Source: Pseudidiomarina salinarum (lineage in GTDB: Bacteria; Pseudomonadota; Gammaproteobacteria; Enterobacterales; Alteromonadaceae). From it: a DNA stretch of 64,000 nt. Shown here piece by piece: positions 19,816 through 28,516 of this stretch. The notes under the pieces were generated by a model that saw nothing but the letters and a program-made list of their open reading frames with translations, had not been told where the DNA came from and did no database searches. Position numbers and translations under genes: made by a program. How positions within the stretch are numbered: the stretch's first letter is position 1; the number at the start of each line of letters is the position of its first letter. The stretch spans positions 868,001-932,000 of the forward strand of contig NZ_JPER01000001.1 in NCBI RefSeq assembly GCF_000753715.1, written 5' to 3'.

Positions 19816-21201
19816 TTGACTATACTCACCAATGAATTTAATCAGCTTAAACTTCCGGAAGAATTACTGGTCAGCCTGACTGACCTCAATTATCAGCAAA
19901 TGACACCGGTACAGGCTGAGAGCCTGCCGGCAATACTGGCGGGGCGCGATGTCATCGTGCAGGCCAGAACCGGCTCCGGCAAAACCGCCGCTTTTGCCTT
20001 AGGTTTGCTTGCTAAGCTGAACGTACAACGCTTTCGTATTCAGGGTCTGGTGATCTGCCCTACCCGCGAGCTGGCGGAACAGGTCGCTGAAGAGATCCGC
20101 AAGCTGTGTCGTACCATGCATAATGTCAAAGTACTCACACTCTGTGGTGGTGTTCCGGTTAAAGCACAGATTATTTCGCTCGAGCATGGAGCTCATATCC
20201 TGGTGGGTACGCCAGGCCGGTTGTTGGATCACCTTGAGCAGCAACGCCTCGACTTTTCAGAACTCCATACCCTGGTGCTTGATGAAGCCGATCGCATGCT
20301 CGAAATGGGCTTTCAGGAGCCGCTGGCAGCGTTAATTGACGCCACCCCAGCTGAGCGCCAGACGTTGTTATTCAGTGCGACATACCCGGCCGGGATTGAA
20401 CGTATGGCGGCTAGCTTGCTGCGGCAGCCGTTGCGCATCACGGTCACTGATGACAGCGGGCAGTCAGCGACGCAGCAACGTTTCTTTGCGCTTGATGGCG
20501 TCCCCCGCGACGAAGCCGCGATGCGTTTACTACAACACTATCGCCCCGGGAGCTGCCTGGTATTCTGCAATACCAAGCGTGAAGCTCAGGAGCTGGCTGA
20601 CAGCCTTAAATACAATCAGTTCAGCGTGCTGGCATTACATGGTGATCTGGAGCAAAAAGATCGTGACCAGACATTGGTTCAGTTTAGCAATCAGAGCGCC
20701 TGTGTGTTGGTGGCAACCGATGTCGCCGCCCGTGGCCTTGATATCAATGGGCTGGATTTAGTTATCAATTTACAGCCGGCCCATGATACCGATACCCACA
20801 TCCACCGCATTGGTCGCACCGGCCGGGCCGGCGAAGCCGGTCTGGCGTTGACTCTGGTAGGCCCCGCCGATGACTATAAATTCCGGCTTATCGAAGATCG
20901 GCTGGATGAAAAAGTAGCGCTACAGCCATTACCTGGCTCTGAACTACTGCAAAACCGGCCGCTGCAGGCACCTATGGTGACCATCCAGATTCAGGGTGGC
21001 AAAAAACACAAACTGCGACCAGGTGATATCGTCGGCGCTCTGACTAAAGAGCAACAGTTAGAGGTAACCGATATTGGTAAGATTCAGCTGCAGCCGATGT
21101 GGAGTTATGTGGCGATAACCCGGGATAAAGCCAAACAAGCGCTCAGCATTCTCAATAACGGTAAAATTAAAGGCCGGAGTTTCCGGGCCCGGGCAATTTA
21201 A
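19816..21201 (+). CDS. dbpA: ATP-dependent RNA helicase DbpA
   Basis: DbpA is a DEAD-box helicase stimulated by hairpin 92 of 23S rRNA and acts in 50S subunit assembly. The 461-residue protein has a Q-motif (YQQMTPVQAESLP), Walker A ARTGSGKT, PTRELAEQV, DEAD (VLDEADRMLEMGF), SAT, and HRIGRTGRAG in motif VI. The C-terminal RNA-recognition domain runs from about 388 (VTIQIQGGKKHKLRPGDIVGAL). The start is TTG at 19816, preceded by CAGGAC; no ATG or GTG fits the family N-terminus. A weak -10 TATACT lies at 19766-19771. Confidence 0.93.
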   Translation: MTILTNEFNQLKLPEELLVSLTDLNYQQMTPVQAESLPAILAGRDVIVQARTGSGKTAAFALGLLAKLNVQRFRIQGLVICPTRELAEQVAEEIRKLCRTMHNVKVLTLCGGVPVKAQIISLEHGAHILVGTPGRLLDHLEQQRLDFSELHTLVLDEADRMLEMGFQEPLAALIDATPAERQTLLFSATYPAGIERMAASLLRQPLRITVTDDSGQSATQQRFFALDGVPRDEAAMRLLQHYRPGSCLVFCNTKREAQELADSLKYNQFSVLALHGDLEQKDRDQTLVQFSNQSACVLVATDVAARGLDINGLDLVINLQPAHDTDTHIHRIGRTGRAGEAGLALTLVGPADDYKFRLIEDRLDEKVALQPLPGSELLQNRPLQAPMVTIQIQGGKKHKLRPGDIVGALTKEQQLEVTDIGKIQLQPMWSYVAITRDKAKQALSILNNGKIKGRSFRARAI

Positions 21202-21207
21202 TTGCCC
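21191..21207. repeat. Palindrome across the dbpA stop codon
   Basis: GGGCAATT and AATTGCCC flank a single T, and the dbpA TAA lies inside. Flanking GGCC-rich bases extend the symmetry imperfectly. It sits between convergent dbpA and the DUF885 gene and could act as a bidirectional hairpin, but there is no T tract. Confidence 0.5.
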
Positions 21208-21231
21208 GTCCCGGCCAATTCACCCGACTAC

Positions 21232-23103
21232 TTACAATTGGCGACTGTGGTTTTCAATCCAACGATCAACACGTCGCTCCAGCAGGTGTAAGGGTAAGGC
21301 GCCGCCACCTAATACCGTATCGTGGAACGCCTTGATATCAAAATGCTCGCCAAGTTTAGCTTCGGCTCTGGCGCGTAAGTCCTGGATCCGCTGCATTCCG
21401 ACCTTGTAAGCCGTTGCCTGTCCGGGCATAACCAGGTAACGCTGAACCTCAGCCCGAATCGCTTCCTCAGCAATAGGACTGTGGTCTTTGAAATAGTCTA
21501 CTGCCTCCTGCTCGGTCCAGCCTTTGGCATGGAGTCCGGTATCCACCACCAGCCGCACGGCACGCCATAGTTCTGTAGTTAGCCGGCCAAAGTCTGAGTA
21601 ATCAGACTGGTAAGCACCCATCTCTTTTGCCAGTTTCTCCGAATACAGCGCCCAACCTTCTGAGTACACAGTAAACCGTGCCTGAGTACGGAATCTGGGA
21701 AGCGTTTCAAGTTCCTGGGCAATTGATATCTGCATATGGTGCCCCGGGTTGCCCTCATGATAGGCAATGGCTTCCATTTCGTTTTTCGGCACCGCGCTCA
21801 TATCTGACAGATGCACATAATAAACGCCTGGTCGCTCGCCATCAGGCGTGCCGGCAGAGTAATGCGCCGGCGCGCCGTCTTGCTCACGGAAGGCTTCCAC
21901 CCGTTTGACCACCAGCTCCGCCCGGGGCAGAACGCCAAAATAGTCAGGTAAGCGCTGATTGATGAAATCCAGATAATCCCTGGTCTGTTCGAGATAGGCC
22001 TGGCGGCCTTCATCGGTATTGGGATAGAAAAAACGTTCATCGGTGCGGATAAACTCGAAAAACGCCTGCAAATCGCCTTCAAACCCGACGCGTTCGCGGA
22101 TTTCATTCATCTCGTCAGTGATTCGGGCCACTTCATCAAGGCCAATCTGATGAATCTCTTCTGCGGTTAAATCGGTGGTCGTCGACGCCTCTAAACGCGC
22201 CTGGTAATAAACATTGCCATTTTCAAAACGATGTACGCCGGTAGCGATTTCCGGCGTGTTTTCAATGTCGCTTTCGAGCCAGTTTATCACTTCCTGATAG
22301 GCTGGCTGAAAGTGCTCAGTTAACGCGGTGCTGGTCGCCTGACGAAGTTCATCAGCGCGTTCGTTGTCAATTACGCCATCAGCTAACAACTGATCGATTT
22401 TCATGCTGGCGTCCGCCATCAAGGTAGATGCTTTTTCGCTGTCTTCGAACGGATACCCGTTCAGCAAATTTTCAGACACCCTGATAACTTTTTCGTAAGC
22501 AAAACGAGGTGGCCGTATCCCCTCTTCTGTCTGTTGCTTTGCGCGCTCGAGGAACTGCCCCATGGCGCGCGCAATCCCCTCGATTCTGGAGTTATAAGCC
22601 TCCATATCAGCTTCAGTCTCAACTTTATGAAAATTAATTAAAAACTGCGGCAGGTAGGAGTGCGGGCCGCGCATCTGATCGAAAACATAGTCCATGTGCT
22701 GGAATTCATCCTCCTGTTTCTGCAACTTATACTGGTATACCCAGATGTCATAGGACTCGCGCGCCTCGGGCGTCAGCGCATCGTAATTGAACTGTTGTTT
22801 AAGTTCATTAACCGAAGCTTCCCTCATGCTCAGCTCGCGCTGTTGAGCTTCGCGACTGAAATCATCGATTTCACCGTAACTGTCTTTGCCGCCAAGTCGG
22901 GTAATCGTCATCGGACTTAATTGCAGCAGCCGCTGATACTGGATGTCGAACCAGGCGTTCAGGCGCTCGGATTCACTCTTATCCGGGTGTTCCACCAACT
23001 CGGTAGCCTGGCCGTTCTGCTGCTGTTGCTGATCAACGCCCGGGTTCGGCCCACAACCGGTTAATAGGGCGAGTACCGCAAGCGTAATAAGTGAATAACG
23101 CAT
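21232..23103 (-). CDS. DUF885 family lipoprotein, predicted metallopeptidase
   Basis: The 623-residue product starts with a lipoprotein signal peptide (lipobox LTGC, Cys17) and a Gln-rich tether, so it should be anchored in an envelope membrane. The body is DUF885, with the zinc-peptidase-like motif HEGNPGHH (449-456) followed by the conserved RFTVYSEGWALYSEKLA. Members are thought to be peptidases, though few have been tested. The ATG at 23103 has AGGATGG upstream; the further upstream codons overlap this site. One of four predicted exported or anchored peptidases in the window. Confidence 0.88.
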   Translation of the reverse strand: MRYSLITLAVLALLTGCGPNPGVDQQQQQNGQATELVEHPDKSESERLNAWFDIQYQRLLQLSPMTITRLGGKDSYGEIDDFSREAQQRELSMREASVNELKQQFNYDALTPEARESYDIWVYQYKLQKQEDEFQHMDYVFDQMRGPHSYLPQFLINFHKVETEADMEAYNSRIEGIARAMGQFLERAKQQTEEGIRPPRFAYEKVIRVSENLLNGYPFEDSEKASTLMADASMKIDQLLADGVIDNERADELRQATSTALTEHFQPAYQEVINWLESDIENTPEIATGVHRFENGNVYYQARLEASTTTDLTAEEIHQIGLDEVARITDEMNEIRERVGFEGDLQAFFEFIRTDERFFYPNTDEGRQAYLEQTRDYLDFINQRLPDYFGVLPRAELVVKRVEAFREQDGAPAHYSAGTPDGERPGVYYVHLSDMSAVPKNEMEAIAYHEGNPGHHMQISIAQELETLPRFRTQARFTVYSEGWALYSEKLAKEMGAYQSDYSDFGRLTTELWRAVRLVVDTGLHAKGWTEQEAVDYFKDHSPIAEEAIRAEVQRYLVMPGQATAYKVGMQRIQDLRARAEAKLGEHFDIKAFHDTVLGGGALPLHLLERRVDRWIENHSRQL

Positions 23104-23203
23104 AACAACCATCCTTCTCAATGTGAAATTTTTTATTCAGCTATAAATGATACTAAACCAGCTTGTGGTAATATCAAGTTCGTCCCCCTTTTTGAGCTTG
23201 AGA

Positions 23204-23752
23204 ATGGCCTTAAAATCAACGGTGTTTAAAGTCGAGGCACAAATTGCTGACATGGATCGTAATTACTATCAGGATCATCAACTAACCGTTGCACAGCACC
23301 CCTCAGAGACTGACGAGCGGCTGATGGTCCGGTTGCTGGCTTTTGCCATCAACAGTTCACCGACGCTGGCATTTACTAAAGGCTTGAGTTCTGACGAGGA
23401 CGAGCCTGAACTTTGGGATCGCGATTACAGCGGCGTAATTAATCGCTGGATTGAATTTGGTCAGGTTGATGAGAAGTGGCTACGCAAAGCAAGTGGCCGG
23501 GCCCGGCAAGTACAACTGGTTTGTTATGGTGGGCGCAGTGTGCCGGTCTGGTGGCAGCAAAACCAACAAAACCTCGCCCGTTACAAAAATTTGCAGGTTA
23601 TTGAAATACCCGAACCGTCCGTCAAGGCGATGGGGAAACTAATTAACCGGGCCATGACCCTTCAGTACACCATTAACGAAGGACAGATCTGGGTTTCCGA
23701 CGGCATCGACAGCGTGCTAATCGAGCCAGTAATACTCAAAGACTACAGCTGA
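23204..23752 (+). CDS. yaeQ: YaeQ family protein
   Basis: YaeQ is a conserved protein with a PD-(D/E)XK-like fold and uncertain role. The 182-residue product matches E. coli YaeQ along its length: MALKST, DMDRNYYQDHQLTVAQHPSETDERLMVRLLAFA, FTKGLSSDEDEPELW, WIEFGQVDE and VWWQQNQ. The ATG at 23204 is chosen because the family begins MALK; codons back to 23147 do not match. It is divergent from the DUF885 gene, and its 3' end overlaps the convergent GTPase gene by 10 bases. Confidence 0.93.
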   Translation: MALKSTVFKVEAQIADMDRNYYQDHQLTVAQHPSETDERLMVRLLAFAINSSPTLAFTKGLSSDEDEPELWDRDYSGVINRWIEFGQVDEKWLRKASGRARQVQLVCYGGRSVPVWWQQNQQNLARYKNLQVIEIPEPSVKAMGKLINRAMTLQYTINEGQIWVSDGIDSVLIEPVILKDYS

Positions 23753-25155
23753 TCAGCCTGGTTCATCAGCGCTTGTTGCAGAGCGCTAATCTGCCGCTGG
23801 CGGGCTGAAGAAGGTTCAAACTCCTCAACCATCATGGCAGACCATTGCGGACGCTTGCGTGCTTCACGCAATGCCGCAGGCTCCTTACCTGGCTGCCAGC
23901 AAACTAACGCACTTGGCTGGTCGCCGGCTTCGGCACCGACCACCAATTGTCCCGATGCCGCATGACCACGCCTGGCCAGCTGTTCAATCAGATAACACTG
24001 ACGGGTGGCAAGTAAAGCAACAATAGTGTCTTCCACCATGAGTTCCTGTGCCCCGCTGAACCGTGCCCTGAGCCTTGAGCCATAATTTTGCCAGCCCTGA
24101 TAGACGCCACCAACCAAAGCACCAATGGCTGTGGCCGCCCCTAAACTTAAACCGCCAACCATCAGATCGACGCCGGCTCCGGCCGCGGCACCTGTTCCCA
24201 CGCCCAGCCCCGCCTTCAAACCGAAGTCCTTTAAGGTATGCGCCGAGAACAAATCATCCTGCCAGTAGCCGGCTTCAATATTCAGTTCAGCAAGTACTGC
24301 TGTATCCAGCCGGAAGGCATATAACGCGATAATCTCTGACAGACAGGTCTGTTCCCGCTGTTTCACTTCCCGTTGCATAGTGGCTACGGCACGGTTCAGC
24401 AACTGTTTGTCGCCACTGGCGACCAGCTTGCGATAGGCGGCAACATCAACAAGCAGCTCCGCCAACTGTAGATAGGCTTCGCGCCGCCGCTGTTGGCGCT
24501 GCTCGCGGCGAACCGCTGCTACCGCATCCAGTTGCGCACGAGCCGCGGGTAATACCGCTACCAGGCTGTTAAAGAGCTCTTGTTCCGCGCCGGGTGGCGG
24601 GCTGAAGGTGTCAAACTCAACCAGGGTATGCAAATTTACCCGCGCCAGTGCTTGCTTCCATTCTCTGGTGTAAGCTTTCGCAGCGCCGGTGAAATTTAAA
24701 ACCGCGACCAGAGGTTTGCCACAACGCATTAAAATAGTGAGTTCGTCCTGAAACTTGGCCAGTACCGGATCTCTGACATCAATTACATAGAACGCCGCAT
24801 CACTGCGTGTTAACTGACGCAGCACCTTAGCTTCTTGCTCAAAATCGTCGCGGGCGTAGAGACTGTGCAGAAAAGCCTGCACCTGAGCCGGGCCGTCATG
24901 GCGGTATTCCGGCTGAAACTCCCGGGCAAACAAATCGTACAGATCGGTACCAGCTTCCAGACCAGGCGTGTCAAAGAATTCCAGCACCGGCTCGCCGTCA
25001 ACGACGATACCGGAGCTGATAACCTCGCGGGTACTGCTGGGGCTGGCGGCAACAACGCCAAAATCTGTTTGTTGCAGGAGCGTTCGCAGCAGCGATGTCT
25101 TGCCAACATTAGTGTGTCCAACCACGGCAATTTTTATTGGGTCGCTTGCATTCAT
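23743..25155 (-). CDS. DUF3482 GTPase-like protein
   Basis: The 470-residue protein has an N-terminal P-loop G domain (GHTNVGKT at 13-20, DTPG at 62-65) and a C-terminal DUF3482 region. The usual NKxD guanine-specificity motif is not evident; the equivalent place reads VLNFTGAAKAY, so nucleotide choice is open. A Gly/Ala-rich stretch near 310-345 (KAGLGVGTGAAAGAGVD and following) looks like a glycine zipper that could insert in a membrane. It follows the DUF2868 gene with an ATGA overlap. The pair recurs in other proteobacteria, as I recall, with no assigned function. Confidence 0.85.
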   Translation of the reverse strand: MNASDPIKIAVVGHTNVGKTSLLRTLLQQTDFGVVAASPSSTREVISSGIVVDGEPVLEFFDTPGLEAGTDLYDLFAREFQPEYRHDGPAQVQAFLHSLYARDDFEQEAKVLRQLTRSDAAFYVIDVRDPVLAKFQDELTILMRCGKPLVAVLNFTGAAKAYTREWKQALARVNLHTLVEFDTFSPPPGAEQELFNSLVAVLPAARAQLDAVAAVRREQRQQRRREAYLQLAELLVDVAAYRKLVASGDKQLLNRAVATMQREVKQREQTCLSEIIALYAFRLDTAVLAELNIEAGYWQDDLFSAHTLKDFGLKAGLGVGTGAAAGAGVDLMVGGLSLGAATAIGALVGGVYQGWQNYGSRLRARFSGAQELMVEDTIVALLATRQCYLIEQLARRGHAASGQLVVGAEAGDQPSALVCWQPGKEPAALREARKRPQWSAMMVEEFEPSSARQRQISALQQALMNQADQL

Positions 25156-26558
25156 ATCCGGTCACCCTTCTTTTGTCCGGCACTTGTCAGCCATTCACCA
25201 ACCTCAACCTCAGCGTCAGTCACAGGTATCCTTGCCGCGGCCAATGCATCGTACCAATGCGCTTGATGTTGCGGCGCTGAATTTTTATCAGCTACCAGCC
25301 AGACAGCAATCTGTTCACCACAGCTTTTTAGTTGTTCAAGAAAACGCAGACTGCCACGATCAGGCGACAGATTCGCATCAATTCTGACGATCACCAGAGC
25401 CGCAGGATTGGCGGCCAGTTGCTTTGTCAGTCGCTGTTTTTCAGCGCCTGTTCCCGCCACTCCCAGATAATTCAGCTCGGCATACTGGCTGATAAACTGC
25501 TCCAGTGCCGCTGGGGTGGGTTCAAAATCAAGGCTCAGTAACACCGCGCCTTTGCCTTTAACCAACGCCACAGCGCGCTTCCGCACACTGCTCAGCCAGC
25601 TATCGCCCTTCGCGTTATCCGCATCTACCAGAGTAACTGAATGATCTCCCTCAGTTACCGCACGCAGAGCATAGGCCATACCGGGCTTATCCAGTTCCAG
25701 CCGCATATTGCGCCAGCGCCAGCAGAACACAGCTGCTGCAACTATCAGTAATAACAGGCGCACGCCAATACCATAGACAGCAAGACAAACCAGCACCCAG
25801 TTGCCAGCTTGCTGATACAGCTCAGGTGACGGATTGGTCAGCAATGATTCAACCGATGGCGCCGCATAGTTAACTAAAGCCGGGAGCCAGTTCAATATTT
25901 GCGCCAGTACTTTTACGCTTTCGCTGTCGAGAATGGTGGTGGCCCAGGTGAAGGCGTAGGTGTTAACGGTCAGCTTGGTCAGTAAGGTTATCCAGGCAGC
26001 GACTAATAACGCTGTCCAGAAACTGTGCGTGATCACTGCCATCAGAGGCTTTAATAGTTGTTGCGAGCGGGCGACCTGCACCGCACTGCGCAAAGTATGG
26101 GCGTGCTGCGACCGCTGGCTCAGGCGCTGGGCAATATCCACTGCCATCCCGCCGATTCCGGACTTATCGCTACCGGTAAACAGTGACAGCAGCCAGAGGA
26201 GCAGCATGATAATATGCAGTCCCAATAAGGTAACCAGTGCCTGTAGCAACGACACCGGCTGATCGCCCTGAAGGGTTGCCGTAGCAATACCATAGCCGCC
26301 GGCTACCGCCAGAATCAAAAGTAAGCCCGCCAACCAGCGCTGCGCGCTCCGCCATAGCGAAAAATCAGGCCGCGGCAGCGCCGTTTCTGGCGGCGCATCC
26401 TCAGCAAGTAGTTGGGCACGTTTCAGCACCCGCGCTGGTAGCGACGACTCGCGCCGTGCCAGTGGTAGCACCCGCGTATCATCCAGCGCGCCATGCGTGA
26501 GTTCATACTGCCGTACTAATTCGGCTACCCATAACTTCTGAAAGCGCGAATGCGCCAT
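25152..26558 (-). CDS. DUF2868 membrane protein, partner of the DUF3482 GTPase
   Basis: The 468-residue protein starts with a soluble segment (about 1-70, with LARRESSLPARVLKRAQ typical of DUF2868). It then has two membrane helices (about 72-125), a further helix pair (about 175-200 and 225-270) and a cytoplasmic C-terminal half. Function is unknown. The four-base ATGA overlap with the DUF3482 gene indicates coupled translation, which suggests a complex. An ABC exporter gene lies 21 bases upstream's far side (its stop is at 26580 only after this gene's start at 26558), so the three genes may form one transcript with the exporter first. Confidence 0.85.
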   Translation of the reverse strand: MAHSRFQKLWVAELVRQYELTHGALDDTRVLPLARRESSLPARVLKRAQLLAEDAPPETALPRPDFSLWRSAQRWLAGLLLILAVAGGYGIATATLQGDQPVSLLQALVTLLGLHIIMLLLWLLSLFTGSDKSGIGGMAVDIAQRLSQRSQHAHTLRSAVQVARSQQLLKPLMAVITHSFWTALLVAAWITLLTKLTVNTYAFTWATTILDSESVKVLAQILNWLPALVNYAAPSVESLLTNPSPELYQQAGNWVLVCLAVYGIGVRLLLLIVAAAVFCWRWRNMRLELDKPGMAYALRAVTEGDHSVTLVDADNAKGDSWLSSVRKRAVALVKGKGAVLLSLDFEPTPAALEQFISQYAELNYLGVAGTGAEKQRLTKQLAANPAALVIVRIDANLSPDRGSLRFLEQLKSCGEQIAVWLVADKNSAPQHQAHWYDALAAARIPVTDAEVEVGEWLTSAGQKKGDRI

Positions 26559-26579
26559 AGGCTTCCTTCCTTTTCGTCG

Positions 26580-28406
26580 CTAGTCCTGCAAAAAGCCGCC
26601 TGACTGCCGCTGCCAGAGCTGTGCATAAAGCCCTTTTCTGGCCAATAACTCGTCATGGCTACCCTGCTCGATGATACGCCCTTCGTCCATTACAATCAGC
26701 CGGTCCATGGCGGCTATAGTGGACAGCCGATGGGCGATAGCGATAACGGTTTTCCCTTCCATTAACCGGTAAAGATTTTCCTGAATCGCGGCTTCCACCT
26801 CAGAGTCGAGCGCTGAAGTCGCTTCATCGAGGATCAAGATGGGCGCGTCCTTCAGCATCACCCTGGCAATGGCGATGCGCTGGCGCTGACCGCCCGATAG
26901 CTTAACGCCCCGCTCACCGACATGGGTATCGTAACCCCTGCGCCCTTTGGCATCACTTAAATCACCGATAAAGGTGTCCGCCTCCGCTCGCTCTGCCGCC
27001 TCTTCAATCATTTCCTCGGTGGCATCTTCGCGGCCATAAGCAATATTCCCGCGAATTGACCGATGCAGCAGTGAGGTGTCCTGAGTGACCATGCCAATTT
27101 GCTCACGCAGGCTATCCTGGGTTACCTCAGCGATGTTTTGCCCATCAATGCGAATGGCGCCGCCAGATACTTCGTAGAAGCGCAGCAGTACATTTACTAA
27201 TGTGGATTTACCCGCCCCCGAGCGCCCTACCAGACCAATTTTTTCGCCCGCGGCAATACGTAAATCAAAATCACGCAGCACCGGCTTATCCGCGCTGTAA
27301 TGAAAATCAACGTGATCGAAATGCACTTCACCCTGGCTAACAACCAGCGGCTTCGCATCCGGCGCATCCTGAATCTGCTGTGGAACGGAAACGGTTTTAA
27401 TACCATCCTGAACGGTGCCGATATTTTCAAACAGTGACGAGATTTCCCACATAATCCACTGGCTCATCCCCCACAGCCGCAACACCAGGCTTAAGGCGAC
27501 CGCAATGGCTCCAACGGTGATAGCCGCATCCAGCCATAGCTTAATAGCTAAAAACCCGACGCTAAATAGCAGGAGTGAATTGATCAGATACAAACAGGTA
27601 TAGAGCTTAGTAACAAGGCGCATCTGCCGGTGTACGGTACCCAGAAAATCAGACATCCCCTCTTTAGCAAAGCGACTTTCGCGCTTGGCATGGGAAAACA
27701 ATTTGACCGTCTGAATATTGGTATAGCTGTCTACGATGCGCCCGGTCATCACCGAGCGGGCGTCGGCCTGCAGCTCTGCTACTGCCCCCAGGCGGGGTAC
27801 AAAATAGCGTAGTAACAGCACATAAAACGCCAGCCAGACCATTAGCGGCATAGCTAAACGCCAGTCAGCGGCACCCACGATAACCACGGTACCAATAAAG
27901 TAAACGGTGACGTAATTGAGTACATCAAACAGCTTGATCACGCACTCACGCACGGCCAGAGCGGTTTGCATCACTTTGGTGGCGATACGTCCGGCAAACT
28001 CATCCTGATAAAAGGTTACCGATTGGTTCAGCAAGTACTGGTGTACCAACCAACGGATCCGCATCGGGTAATTGCCAAGCAATGACTGAAAGGTCACCAG
28101 CGAGTGCAGGATCACCAACAACGGCAAGCCGATTAGTACGACAGCCGCCATGCCCGTCAGCGACCAGAACTCTTTCTCGAGAAAGGTTTCCCGGCTTTGT
28201 GCTGTCAGCCAGTCGACAATATTGCCAATGAAGCTGAATAACCAGACTTCAGTAATGGCGATGAGCATCATCAGCGCGCCGGCCGAGAGAATATAAGGCC
28301 AGGCACCGCGACTGTAGTGCAGGCAAAAGCGTATCAGCCCTTCTGGTGGCTGTTCAGGCTTACCTTCAGGAAATGGGTTCAGGCGATTTTCAAACCAGCG
28401 AAACAT
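26580..28406 (-). CDS. ABC exporter, fused permease-ATPase
   Basis: A type IV ABC exporter half-transporter of 608 residues. Six membrane segments fill about 35-330. The nucleotide-binding domain follows with Walker A GRSGAGKST (394-402), Q-loop VTQDTSLLHRS, signature LSGGQRQRIAIAR and Walker B ILILDEATSALDSE, then the switch His in AHRLSTIAAMD. The N-terminal NPFPEGKPEQPPEGLIRF leader is a known feature of one subfamily of bacterial multidrug-type exporters. Substrate unknown. AAGGACCTAT precedes the ATG. It is divergent from the cstA-like gene. Confidence 0.9.
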   Translation of the reverse strand: MFRWFENRLNPFPEGKPEQPPEGLIRFCLHYSRGAWPYILSAGALMMLIAITEVWLFSFIGNIVDWLTAQSRETFLEKEFWSLTGMAAVVLIGLPLLVILHSLVTFQSLLGNYPMRIRWLVHQYLLNQSVTFYQDEFAGRIATKVMQTALAVRECVIKLFDVLNYVTVYFIGTVVIVGAADWRLAMPLMVWLAFYVLLLRYFVPRLGAVAELQADARSVMTGRIVDSYTNIQTVKLFSHAKRESRFAKEGMSDFLGTVHRQMRLVTKLYTCLYLINSLLLFSVGFLAIKLWLDAAITVGAIAVALSLVLRLWGMSQWIMWEISSLFENIGTVQDGIKTVSVPQQIQDAPDAKPLVVSQGEVHFDHVDFHYSADKPVLRDFDLRIAAGEKIGLVGRSGAGKSTLVNVLLRFYEVSGGAIRIDGQNIAEVTQDSLREQIGMVTQDTSLLHRSIRGNIAYGREDATEEMIEEAAERAEADTFIGDLSDAKGRRGYDTHVGERGVKLSGGQRQRIAIARVMLKDAPILILDEATSALDSEVEAAIQENLYRLMEGKTVIAIAHRLSTIAAMDRLIVMDEGRIIEQGSHDELLARKGLYAQLWQRQSGGFLQD

Positions 28407-28467
28407 ATAGGTCCTTGTCTGGTGAGCCTAGACTTTCGTCGCATGTCAGGCTTTACTAATTATGCGG

Positions 28468-28490
28468 TACGATTACCGGTTACGATTACC
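28468..28490 (+). repeat. Short direct repeat upstream of the cstA-like gene
   Basis: TACGATTACC occurs at 28468-28477 and again at 28481-28490, a 13-base period, about 30-50 bases before the ATG at 28517. It could be a pair of activator sites or chance. Confidence 0.35.
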
Positions 28491-28516
28491 CCATAATAAA
28501 CTAAAAGGGTCATTCC

